Shown here: in pieces, positions 17,814 to 25,172 of the stretch
Position numbering within the stretch: position 1 is the stretch's first letter
How the letters are laid out: the number at the start of each line of letters is the position of its first letter
From: Sphingomonadales bacterium
GTDB taxonomy: Bacteria; Pseudomonadota; Alphaproteobacteria; Sphingomonadales; Sphingomonadaceae
NCBI GenBank assembly: GCA_016714795.1
Contig: JADKCA010000009.1
Location: forward strand, 1-40,693
Reading direction: 5' to 3'
DNA length: 40,693 bases
Notes under the pieces: model-generated
What the model was told of the DNA's origin: nothing
The model's input: only the letters and a program-made list of their open reading frames with translations
Database searches by the model: none
Translations under genes and position numbers: made by a program

Positions 17814-19357
17814 ATCTTGGTCTCCCGTCCTTCCCAATATGGCGCGCGCAACTTGCGCTTGAAAATCTTGCCCGAATCCTCGCGCGGCAGGGCATCGGCA
17901 AAGTCGAGCGTGCGCGGCACCTTATATCCTGTCAGCACCTTGCGCAGCCCGGCCTGCAACTCTGCGGCGTCCAGCGAGACGCCCGGCATCGGCTGGACGA
18001 CAGCATGGACAGCTTCGCCAAATTCCTCATCGGGAATGCCGAACACCGCGCAATCCGCCACGCCGGGCAGCTTGTGGAGTTCTGCTTCTATCTCCGCCGG
18101 ATAGATGTTTGCTCCGCCAGAGATGATCATGTCGTTGATCCGGTCACACAGATAGAGGAAGCCGTCTCCATCGAAATAGCCCATGTCTCCCGGTGTGATC
18201 AGGCCGAATTTCTCCATCGAGGCGCGCTTTTCCGGCGCGTTTTGATAGGTAAAGCCCGTGCCATGGCGGCCCGCGCCGATGACTTCGCCGATGGTGCCCG
18301 GCGCCACGTCATTCCCGTCCGGATCAACCACGCGCAGCGTAACGCCCGGCTGGACGCGGCCGACCGAACCCGGATGTGCCAGCCACTCCGCTGCCGAAAT
18401 GTTGGTGACATTGCCCATTTCGGTGGAGCCATAATATTCATTGATCACCGGCCCCCACCATTCGATCATCGCGCGCTTGACCGGTGGCGGGCACGGCGCT
18501 GCGGCATGGGTCACGAATTGCAGGCTGGACAGATCATATTTGCGCTTCACATCCTCCGGCAAGCGCAGCAGCCGGTTGAACATGATCGGCACCATGTTGA
18601 GATGCGTGATGCGCTCCTTCTCGATCAGCGCCAGCAGCCCTTCGGCATCGAAGCGCGGGCAGATGACGACATTCGCGCCGACGCGGATCGAAAAGGCCGA
18701 ATGGGCATTGGGGGCAGAATGATAGACCGGGCCGATCACCGCTGTCGTGATGCTCGCCGGATCGCGCGTGCCTGCCAGCACTTCGGTATAACCGTAGGAC
18801 CAGCCGAGCATGGTGTTGACCGCCGCCGCCTGCTCATCGGTAAAGGCTGCGCGCTTGACACCCTTGGGACGCCCGGTCGTGCCCGATGTGTAAATGATCG
18901 AACTGGGCGCGGGCTCTGCCTCTCCAGACCAGGGCTTGGCTGCCTCCACCAGCGCATCCCAGCGCGGCAGATTGGCGGGCGCAGAAACGTCTTCCAACCG
19001 GTATGCCTCGCGGATTTCGTCGGCAATGTCCACGATCACCACGGGCAAGCCCGCCGGGATGGCGGCCTTCACGGGCTCATAAAGATCGGCGTGAATCAGC
19101 AACAGCTTCACGCCGCTGTCTGTCAGCAGATATTGGGCCTCATCGGGCGTATAGTGCCAGTTGACCGGAACCGGATAGATGCCGAGCATCCCTGCGCCGA
19201 ACACCGCTTCGAAATAGGCGATGTCGTTGCGCAGATAGAGCGCGATGCCATCGCCCTTCGCCACGCCGAAATCCTGAACGACTTGCGCGGCCTTGCGCGC
19301 GCGCTGTTCAAATTCCGCCGCGTCTATGGTGCGCGCGCCGCTCTTGATCCAGCCCAT
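17810..19357 (-). CDS. acyl-CoA synthetase (AMP-dependent synthetase/ligase)
   Basis: A 515-residue ANL-family enzyme that adenylates a carboxylic acid and transfers it to CoA. Motifs: P-loop IIYTSGTTGRPKGVKR, A5 region YGSTEMGN, A7/A8 region GDMGYFDGDGFLYLCDR followed by DMIISGGANIYPAEIE, and the C-terminal catalytic Lys in REDSGKIFKRKLR. The start at 19357 is supported by AGGAGAG eight bases upstream; the longer frame to 19408 crosses a palindromic operator-like site. Substrate class unknown. First gene of a two-gene leftward operon with the amidohydrolase. Confidence 0.92.
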   Translation of the reverse strand: MGWIKSGARTIDAAEFEQRARKAAQVVQDFGVAKGDGIALYLRNDIAYFEAVFGAGMLGIYPVPVNWHYTPDEAQYLLTDSGVKLLLIHADLYEPVKAAIPAGLPVVIVDIADEIREAYRLEDVSAPANLPRWDALVEAAKPWSGEAEPAPSSIIYTSGTTGRPKGVKRAAFTDEQAAAVNTMLGWSYGYTEVLAGTRDPASITTAVIGPVYHSAPNAHSAFSIRVGANVVICPRFDAEGLLALIEKERITHLNMVPIMFNRLLRLPEDVKRKYDLSSLQFVTHAAAPCPPPVKRAMIEWWGPVINEYYGSTEMGNVTNISAAEWLAHPGSVGRVQPGVTLRVVDPDGNDVAPGTIGEVIGAGRHGTGFTYQNAPEKRASMEKFGLITPGDMGYFDGDGFLYLCDRINDMIISGGANIYPAEIEAELHKLPGVADCAVFGIPDEEFGEAVHAVVQPMPGVSLDAAELQAGLRKVLTGYKVPRTLDFADALPREDSGKIFKRKLRAPYWEGRETKI

Positions 19358-19380
19358 CGGCGTCTCTCCTGTCCTGTGGT

Positions 19381-19400
19381 TCTGGTTATGCTTGACCAGA
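19381..19400. promoter_or_regulatory. inverted repeat upstream of the acyl-CoA synthetase, candidate operator
   Basis: TCTGGT and ACCAGA form perfect 6-bp arms around 8 bases, 24 bp upstream of the ligase start. The half-sites resemble those of GntR/FadR-type regulators, but the spacer is longer than in FadR sites, so the binding protein is open. No regulator gene is adjacent. Confidence 0.35.
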
Positions 19401-19521
19401 TGATACACGCGCGCCTTGCTTTGGCAATCGCGCGGCTAATGAAATCGCTCGCATTCCCCCCTTGCCTCCCCCGCACCTCTCGCTTAGCGGCGGGAGCGAC
19501 TGTGACCGGATGAGGCCTGGA

Positions 19522-19614
19522 ATGAGAATTTGCATCGAGGGTGCCGGGATTGGCGGATGCGCGGCGGCCTTCTCCAAGGAGGCCGTGGCCAAGCTGGAAC
19601 AGCAGTCCCTATGA
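19522..19614 (+). pseudogene. relic of a FAD-dependent monooxygenase with an internal deletion
   Basis: A 30-codon frame. It opens with MRICIEGAGIGGCAAA, the Rossmann dinucleotide-binding start (GxGxxG) of flavin monooxygenases, and then jumps straight to FSKEAVAKLEQQSL, which looks like the C-terminal tail of such an enzyme. About 350 residues of the usual protein are absent. The TGA overlaps the next start as ATGA, as expected if the intact gene was once coupled to the DUF3237 gene. It is not plausible as a functional protein. Confidence 0.55.
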
Positions 19615-20024
19615 CGCCCTTTGGTGAGACAGCCGAATTCCGCCTCGATGTCTGGGTGGAAGCGCCGGTCGCGCTCGATGCGCAGACCAATGGCCCGGTG
19701 CGGCTGGTGCGCATTTCCGGCGGCACGATTTCGGGAGCGCTGACCGGCGTGATCCTGCCTGGCGGCACCGACTGGCAGTCCATCCGCCCCGATGGCACGA
19801 CCGAAATCGAGGCGCGTTACCTTCTGGAACTGTCAGACGGCGCGCGCGTCGAGCTGCAATCGCGCGGGCTGCGCGCGCATGGGGCATCGGGCTTCTGGTC
19901 CAGCATCTGGTTGCGCACGCCGGATTCGCGCCATGCTGCGCTCAACGACGCACAATTCCTCGGCAAGGGCCGCAAAGAGCCGCAGGGCGTGATCATCGAA
20001 CTGTTCCGCCTGCCCGCCCTTTAA
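19611..20024 (+). CDS. DUF3237 family protein
   Basis: A 137-residue beta-rich protein with family phrases VRLVRISGGTISGALTGVIL, GGTDWQSIRPDGTTEIEARY, FWSSIWLRTPD and an LNDAQFLGKGRKEPQGVII-type C-terminus. Function is not established; members often accompany aromatic or steroid catabolism genes. The ATG at 19611 overlaps the stop of the monooxygenase relic; the longer frame from 19530 only reads through that relic. It ends 9 bp from the convergent PepSY gene. Confidence 0.8.
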   Translation: MTPFGETAEFRLDVWVEAPVALDAQTNGPVRLVRISGGTISGALTGVILPGGTDWQSIRPDGTTEIEARYLLELSDGARVELQSRGLRAHGASGFWSSIWLRTPDSRHAALNDAQFLGKGRKEPQGVIIELFRLPAL

Positions 20025-20033
20025 CGCAGCGGC

Positions 20034-20564
20034 CTATGACCAGAACAGCCCTGACTTGGCGGCTTTGCGGCGGCGCTTCCACATGTCCAGATACACCATG
20101 AAGCCCGTGATCGTCAGCACCAGGAAGACGAGGCTGACCAGCATCATGATCACCAGCCCCACCGGGCCGAGCAGACGCCCGGTGTGCAGCTGGATCATCA
20201 TGACATGCAGGCTGGGAGGCGGGGCCGTGACGACCTTGGTCTCGCCGGTTTTCATGTCCACTTCAACCGAAGCGCCACCGCGCGGCTGAACCGCGAGGCG
20301 GGCCTTGGCCTGCCCTCTGGAATAGTCCAGCTCGATCCGCTGCGCGGCCAGATCCGGATTGGCCGCGCGTGTCTGTTGCAGCGCCTTGCCAAGCTGCGCC
20401 AGCACCACGGCATCCTCTGGCAATGCGGATGCGCCAGTCGCGGCCAGACGCGCTTCGGAAATCTTGGCGACTTCTTCACCCTGAAGGACCACGCCTGTCA
20501 TGGTCACGACAAAAAGGAACAGGATCAGCGGAAAGCTGAACCAGCGATGGTAACGACGCATCAT
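20034..20564 (-). CDS. PepSY-associated transmembrane protein
   Basis: A 176-residue membrane protein. It starts RRYHRWFSFPLILFLFVVTMTG, the N-terminal helix typical of PepSY-TM proteins with the YHRW motif. A periplasmic PepSY-like segment follows (residues about 30-115, ARLAVQPRGGASVEVDMKTGE), then LHTGRLLGPVGL and a second helix region (about 135-160) with a basic cytoplasmic tail. Members are linked to iron or copper reductase-like membrane systems; the exact role here is unknown. Lies 42 bp after creD on the same strand. Confidence 0.78.
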   Translation of the reverse strand: MMRRYHRWFSFPLILFLFVVTMTGVVLQGEEVAKISEARLAATGASALPEDAVVLAQLGKALQQTRAANPDLAAQRIELDYSRGQAKARLAVQPRGGASVEVDMKTGETKVVTAPPPSLHVMMIQLHTGRLLGPVGLVIMMLVSLVFLVLTITGFMVYLDMWKRRRKAAKSGLFWS

Positions 20565-20606
20565 GAGAATGACTCCAGTCCAAAGCTGCCGTGGTGGACG
20601 CGGCTG

Positions 20607-22028
20607 CTAAGCCACGCCCGCCCCATCCTGTCCAGCCCCATCCTCTTCGCCTCGCGGCGCGCTCCAGTCGATCTGGCGCGTCGCCCACATCACCACCGCC
20701 AGCGCCACGAACAGCAGCACCGAACCGATCAGCAACGAATAGGCCTCCAGATTGAGCAGCACATAAAGCGTGGCATAAAGCCCGCCCAGCAGCCCGCCGA
20801 TAATCCGCGCGCGCACCCAGCTTTTCAGCACGGCTGCGGAATAGGCCGTCAGCAGACCGGTAATTGCCGCCGCCGCGACCAGATAAGCAGGCGTGAAGCC
20901 GATCACTTCCGCAACGGCCAGCAGCAGGGCGAAGAACAGCACCAGCCCTGCACCGGTCAGCAGATACTCGGCGGCAGCCACGCGGGCACCCGCAATCACG
21001 TCAAACATCAGAAACGCCAGAAAGGTGAAGCCGATGAACAGGAAGCCATATTTCACAGACCGGTCCACCTGACTGTACAGATCGACCGGCTCCACCAGAC
21101 CAATCGACGCCGCCTGACTGAGGCCGGTCACACCCGCCTCGCGTGGGGAAACAGACGCAGAGACGGGCATGTACTTGCCAGACCCGTCCAGTTCCGGACC
21201 GCGCGGATCTTCGGTCATCACCAGCGCCTGACCCAGCGCCAGATTGGTCACGGCATGGCGCGCGGTGAAGCCGCCTGCTCCGATCTTGCGATCCACCGGC
21301 AGGAAATCGCCCTGAAAGCTGGGGCTCTGCCAGGCGGATTTGGTGTCCCACACCGTTTCTCCCCCACGCGGAACCAGTGTGAGCGACTTGCTGCCACGCA
21401 CCACATAGTCATAGCGCACATCCAGCGGCTGTGTGCTGCTCCAGTCCACAAAGGTGAAAAAGCCGGAATGGCCCGATGCGGCCAGCCCCTTGCCGGGCTG
21501 GAGTGCCAGCGGCGCGCCATTCACCGCCACCTTGCTCGCCGCCTGAAGCCCGCGTGCATCCGAAATGCCGAAGCGCAGTTCCGCATTGCCCAGCCGCAGT
21601 GCGCCGCGCGGAATGCCATAACGGTCAAAATCCGCAGGGAGCGCAAAATGGGCCGTTCCGCTGTTCACTGCATCATAAAGCACGCTTTCATAGATGCTCT
21701 TCTTTAGCCGCTGCGGCTTGATGTCGGTCGTCACCCGGTTGGTTTCGGGCGCCAGAAACAGCTCCTTGACGGTCTTGACCGTGCGGCTGGTTTCCTTGCC
21801 ATTTTCGGTGAAGGTCTCCACGCTTTCGGCGTCATAGGGGATGACCAGAACCGGCCCGGTGAGGATTTGCGCCCCGCCCCAGCCCGATGAAATCGCTGTC
21901 TGCGCGGTTTCAGACTGCTCCTGCCGGTCATAGACCAGCGCATAAACCATCAACAGCGGGATCGCGAGCGCGACGGCAAGCGCAGCGGCAATGAACAGCT
22001 TGAACCCGGGTGATCGTGGCTTTGCCAT
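20607..22028 (-). CDS. creD: inner membrane protein CreD
   Basis: A 473-residue protein of the CreD family, whose overexpression alters colicin E2 tolerance in E. coli and which belongs to the CreBC regulon there. Architecture: an N-terminal helix (residues about 10-33), a large periplasmic beta domain with GPVLVIPY and the DRYGIPRGALRLGNAELRFG stretch, then about five or six C-terminal helices from about residue 325 (VKYGFLFIGFTFLAFLMFDV onward). No creBC two-component genes are in this window. Confidence 0.92.
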   Translation of the reverse strand: MAKPRSPGFKLFIAAALAVALAIPLLMVYALVYDRQEQSETAQTAISSGWGGAQILTGPVLVIPYDAESVETFTENGKETSRTVKTVKELFLAPETNRVTTDIKPQRLKKSIYESVLYDAVNSGTAHFALPADFDRYGIPRGALRLGNAELRFGISDARGLQAASKVAVNGAPLALQPGKGLAASGHSGFFTFVDWSSTQPLDVRYDYVVRGSKSLTLVPRGGETVWDTKSAWQSPSFQGDFLPVDRKIGAGGFTARHAVTNLALGQALVMTEDPRGPELDGSGKYMPVSASVSPREAGVTGLSQAASIGLVEPVDLYSQVDRSVKYGFLFIGFTFLAFLMFDVIAGARVAAAEYLLTGAGLVLFFALLLAVAEVIGFTPAYLVAAAAITGLLTAYSAAVLKSWVRARIIGGLLGGLYATLYVLLNLEAYSLLIGSVLLFVALAVVMWATRQIDWSAPRGEEDGAGQDGAGVA

Positions 22029-22195
22029 GGCAGTTCCTCCTCAAAACGCTTCGTCGTCGAAAAACAACGCTTCGTCTGAGGTTGGCAAGATGAACGGCAG
22101 GTGAACCGGCGCCTGGTGCGAGATGACATTGCATTGACGCATTCCCGTTCGTGATGAACGGAAAGTCTCAGCGCGTCAGATTGTGGCAACTCGAT

Positions 22196-22924
22196 CTAGC
22201 GATCCCGGCATAGTCCTGAATGGCCGGGGCGAAATGGCGTGAGCACCATCCAGCGCGCATCGCCCGCCTGCGCCGTCTGCCCGATGGCAGGCTCTGCCGT
22301 GTTTGATGCGTCTGCGCTGGCATTGGCGGCCTCGCTTGCGGCCTGTTCCGCCGCGGCCTGCGCCTTGGCATCGTGCGGCGCCTTGCCCTGCCCGCGCTTG
22401 ATCTCTTCCTTGCGCGCCAGTTCGCCGGGTTTCGGGAACTCAAAGCCCGCGCCTTTCGCCTTGGCCTCCATCGCCGCCTCGTCGAACGGACGATTGTCGC
22501 GCGCGGCGGAAATCTGTTCCTTGATCACACCTTCCAGCAAATCGATCGCATCGGAGGTTTCGTCCTCTTCGGCAATCTTCCTGGCCTTTTCGTCGGTAAT
22601 GTCTTCCTCTTCCCATTCGATGCGGGACTTGTTGCCTCCCACCGGAATGAGTTTGGCGGAAAAGCGCGAGACGACCTCACCCGAATTCATGATCTGCCAG
22701 CTGACCGCTTCCTTGCCGTCGCCGGCCACCACCACCTGACTGACAACGCCCGATTTTCCATAAACCACGCGCGTCCGCCCCGGCAGATGGCGCGAGGTTG
22801 ACAGATCGGTGTAGAGGTCTGTCACGGGCCGATCGACCGTTCGCTGCATCTGATACGTGTCCTTGGCGCTGTTCGCCAGCACCAGTCCAAGCCCCGCAAG
22901 CATCAGTTTTTCAACGAAATTCAT
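22196..22924 (-). CDS. conserved hypothetical protein, possible SRPBCC-like fold
   Basis: 242 residues. A short hydrophobic N-terminus (MNFVEKLMLAGLGLVLANSA) may insert in the membrane or act as a signal. Residues about 28-110 (VDRPVTDLYTDLSTSRHLPG, SWQIMNSGEVVSRFSAKLIP, SRIEWEEEDI) have the alternating pattern of polyketide-cyclase/SRPBCC proteins, but I am not certain. The C-terminal third is Ala/Glu/Lys-rich and probably disordered. Function unknown. It is on the same strand as creD, 167 bp upstream. Confidence 0.7.
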   Translation of the reverse strand: MNFVEKLMLAGLGLVLANSAKDTYQMQRTVDRPVTDLYTDLSTSRHLPGRTRVVYGKSGVVSQVVVAGDGKEAVSWQIMNSGEVVSRFSAKLIPVGGNKSRIEWEEEDITDEKARKIAEEDETSDAIDLLEGVIKEQISAARDNRPFDEAAMEAKAKGAGFEFPKPGELARKEEIKRGQGKAPHDAKAQAAAEQAASEAANASADASNTAEPAIGQTAQAGDARWMVLTPFRPGHSGLCRDR

Positions 22925-23179
22925 GTGACGACATCAGCCCTGTTCATGAAGCTGGGCAAATAATAGCAAGATGAGGTTATCAAGTTATAAAGGATAAGTG
23001 CGACACTCTCGCAATCACATTGAACAGCCTGTCCGACTGCCTCAACCGCCAGCGCCGTATCGCCACGCGCCATTGCTGCTCTCCGGCGAGCGCCGCAATG
23101 CGGCCAACAGGCTTGTGCCACACCTGAAACTCAGTCAAACCCGTTTCATAAGACGGCACTGACGAGGGGAGCGGGAACC

Positions 23180-23680
23180 ATGCTGAGCGAGCGACGGCGG
23201 GGGTTGCTGGTTTTCAACGGGATTGGCCTGATCGCGACGGCGGTCCTCTCTGGCTGGCTCTATTTCTTCTTCACGCTGGGTGCGGTTGATCTGTGGCCGT
23301 TCATCACCGATCTGCCCGCGCAGATACCCGGCGACCGGCGCGCATGGAACATGGCGCATCTGAAAGGCATCACCAATGGCACGATGCTGATCGCGATTGG
23401 CGCGGGCGGCAGCTATCTCAGGCTGGGCGAGCGCGCGCAGCGGGTGCTGTTCTGGGCATCGGTTGCGTTCGGGTGGCTGTTCACTCTGCCTGCCATCGCC
23501 AATGCCCTGTTCGGCACGCGCGGGCTGGAGTTTGGCGGCGGGCCGTTTCCGGGCGATGTGACGATCAACAACATCATCTTTCTGGCGGGATGGCCGGCGA
23601 TGGTGGGCGTGCATATCGCGGTCGCCCTGCTGCTCTGGGGGGCGTGGCAGCATTGTCGCGGTGCAGCGAGCGCGCCATGA
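23180..23680 (+). CDS. four-helix membrane protein resembling styrene oxide isomerase (StyC)
   Basis: 166 residues with four hydrophobic helices (about 10-30, 64-80, 88-110, 133-158). The layout matches StyC: MAHLKGITNG corresponds to the StyC helix that carries the haem-ligand His and an Asn six residues later (here His60 and Asn66). FGTRGLEFGGGPFPGD matches the StyC NRGLTFGPNHFGPGD-type loop between helices three and four. The Asp and Tyr that I recall as catalytic in StyC seem to be replaced, so a different substrate or function is likely. Its TGA overlaps the PF10118 gene as ATGA, so the two are probably translationally coupled. Confidence 0.65.
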   Translation: MLSERRRGLLVFNGIGLIATAVLSGWLYFFFTLGAVDLWPFITDLPAQIPGDRRAWNMAHLKGITNGTMLIAIGAGGSYLRLGERAQRVLFWASVAFGWLFTLPAIANALFGTRGLEFGGGPFPGDVTINNIIFLAGWPAMVGVHIAVALLLWGAWQHCRGAASAP

Positions 23681-24537
23681 GCGTCCAGCCCATTCTTGTC
23701 CGCCAGATCCCCTTTGCCTTTGATGAGGGGATTGATCCGGTCTGGCATCCCGGTCGCCCCGAATGGAGCCATATGGTCAACGGCGCGTCGCTCGCCATGC
23801 CCTATCTCGAACCCTTCCTGATCAAGACAGTGACCGAGGCGCTCAAGCAGGTGAATGACCCTGCGCTGAAAGCCGACGTCCACGGCTTCATCGGCCAGGA
23901 GGGTGTGCATTATCGCAATCACCGCCGCTACAACGAGATTCTGAAGCAAACCTACCCCGAACTCGCAGAGGTGGAGGCCGGGCTTGAGGCCGATTATCGC
24001 ATTTTCCAGAAGCGCAGCCTCAAGTGGCGGCTGGCCTACACCGCCGGGTTTGAGACGATGACGATGGGCATCACCGAATGGCTGATCCGCCAGCGCGGGC
24101 TGCTCTTTGCCGGGGCGGATAGTTCGGTCGCCTCACTCGTGCTGTGGCACATGGTGGAGGAAACCGAGCACAAGACCGTCGCCTGGGATCTGTACAACCA
24201 TCTGTACGGCGATTGGCGCGGGCGGGCGTGGGGGCTGCTGTGCGGGACGCTGCATGTGGCGCTGGCCAGCCGCAAGGGCTATGTCCGGATGCTCAAGCGC
24301 GATGGGCTGTGGCACCGCCCGCGCAGCCGATTGCGGCTCTGGGCGATGGTGGCGCGCTTCCTGCTCCATACCTCGCCCGCGATGCTGCGTTCGCTCATCC
24401 CCGGCTATAACCCTGCCAAGGCGGTCGATCCTGACTGGGTGGCGCGTTGGGCGTCGGCCTATGCCGGGCTGCCTGCTGGAGCCATCCCGCTGCTCGACAC
24501 GGGCGATCCGGACATTCCGGCGCGGTTTGCGGTGTGA
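23677..24537 (+). CDS. PF10118 family (metal-dependent hydrolase-like, ferritin-type helical) protein
   Basis: 286 residues. Candidate metal ligands are spread over helices: QEGVHYRNHRRYN (residues about 76-88), a central Glu in GFETMTMGITEW, and HMVEETEHKTVAWDLYN (about 159-175), consistent with a di-iron-like helical bundle. The family is annotated as predicted metal-dependent hydrolase, but no reaction is proven. It is coupled by overlap to the StyC-like gene upstream, and its TGA overlaps the next ATG, forming a three-gene rightward unit. Confidence 0.82.
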   Translation: MSVQPILVRQIPFAFDEGIDPVWHPGRPEWSHMVNGASLAMPYLEPFLIKTVTEALKQVNDPALKADVHGFIGQEGVHYRNHRRYNEILKQTYPELAEVEAGLEADYRIFQKRSLKWRLAYTAGFETMTMGITEWLIRQRGLLFAGADSSVASLVLWHMVEETEHKTVAWDLYNHLYGDWRGRAWGLLCGTLHVALASRKGYVRMLKRDGLWHRPRSRLRLWAMVARFLLHTSPAMLRSLIPGYNPAKAVDPDWVARWASAYAGLPAGAIPLLDTGDPDIPARFAV

Positions 24538-24992
24538 TGGTGGGGATGGTGGTGAGAGCATCCTGCTCTATAATGGCTGCGTTGCTGTCGGCGCTGACCA
24601 GCGTGGCTCACGCTGGCGATCAGAAGGTGGTTGTGGCCTATGGCTGTTCCGATCTGGTGGTGATTGGTCGCCTGAAAACGACCGGTGGCGATTTGCTGCA
24701 TGACCAATCAAGCGCGGAACCGCGTGAGCTTGTCTATGCACATTATGGAACGCTCCGGATTGAGCGCATTATTCGCGGCAGAAGCAAAAGCCACAGGGTT
24801 GCGGTCACATATTCTAGCGATCCAGATATCCGGAGCGACCGGTTTCGATATGTGCTGGAGCCAGCCGGAGAAGGCTACATCGTGCGCAATCTGACTGTTC
24901 CACCATTTCGTATGCGCCCGCTTGCCAAGCGATGTGAACCGTCGCTCGACGAAGCCTCAACGACGAAGGCGCATGCCCAAGCGGCGAAATGA
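24537..24992 (+). CDS. exported hypothetical protein
   Basis: 151 residues from an ATG overlapping the previous stop (TGATG). Signal peptide MVGMVVRASCSIMAALLSAL with probable cleavage after AHA. The mature part is beta-rich with Cys in VAYGCSDLVVIGRL and AKRCEPSLDE, and the phrase GTLRIERIIRGRSKSHRVAVTY. No family recognised. It may be only a passenger of the upstream pair. Confidence 0.6.
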   Translation: MVGMVVRASCSIMAALLSALTSVAHAGDQKVVVAYGCSDLVVIGRLKTTGGDLLHDQSSAEPRELVYAHYGTLRIERIIRGRSKSHRVAVTYSSDPDIRSDRFRYVLEPAGEGYIVRNLTVPPFRMRPLAKRCEPSLDEASTTKAHAQAAK

Positions 24993-25042
24993 GGCCGCCT
25001 TCCCCCTTTCGCCACCATCAAGACTCGGCTATCATCCTCTAA

Positions 25043-25128
25043 TCCCCGGGGAGTCATGTGACTGAGAGGCTGGTGTCACGCCCAGCGACCCGTTGAACCT
25101 GATCCCGTTGACGCGGGCGTAGGGAGGG
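25043..25128 (+). promoter_or_regulatory. TPP riboswitch (THI element) upstream of thiC
   Basis: Conserved core in order: GGGGAGTC (25048-25055), CTGAGAG, the GACCCGTTGAACCTGATC block (25087-25104) and GCGTAGGGAGG (25117-25127). These are the thiamine-pyrophosphate aptamer landmarks. Between it and thiC, GTCTCC (25144-25149) pairs with GGAGAC (25162-25167), burying the Shine-Dalgarno GAGGAGA. The 3' edge of the aptamer, GGGAGGG (25122-25128), is perfectly complementary to CCCTCCC (25149-25155), which would open that hairpin. This fits translational control: TPP bound means the hairpin forms and thiC is off. Confidence 0.93.
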
Positions 25129-25172
25129 TGCGCTGGCCAAGGCGTCTCCCCTCCCCTTTGAGGAGACACGTG

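Noticed and set aside
18005..19513. 502-codon plus-strand frame
   Set aside because: Antisense of the acyl-CoA synthetase.
20184..21707. 507-codon plus-strand frame
   Set aside because: Antisense of creD and the PepSY gene; His/Gln/Arg-rich composition with no family motif.
22921..23121. 66-codon minus-strand frame whose TGA overlaps the ATG of the gene at 22924
   Set aside because: The ATGA overlap is suggestive, but the sequence has no family signal and no Shine-Dalgarno; more likely leader DNA.
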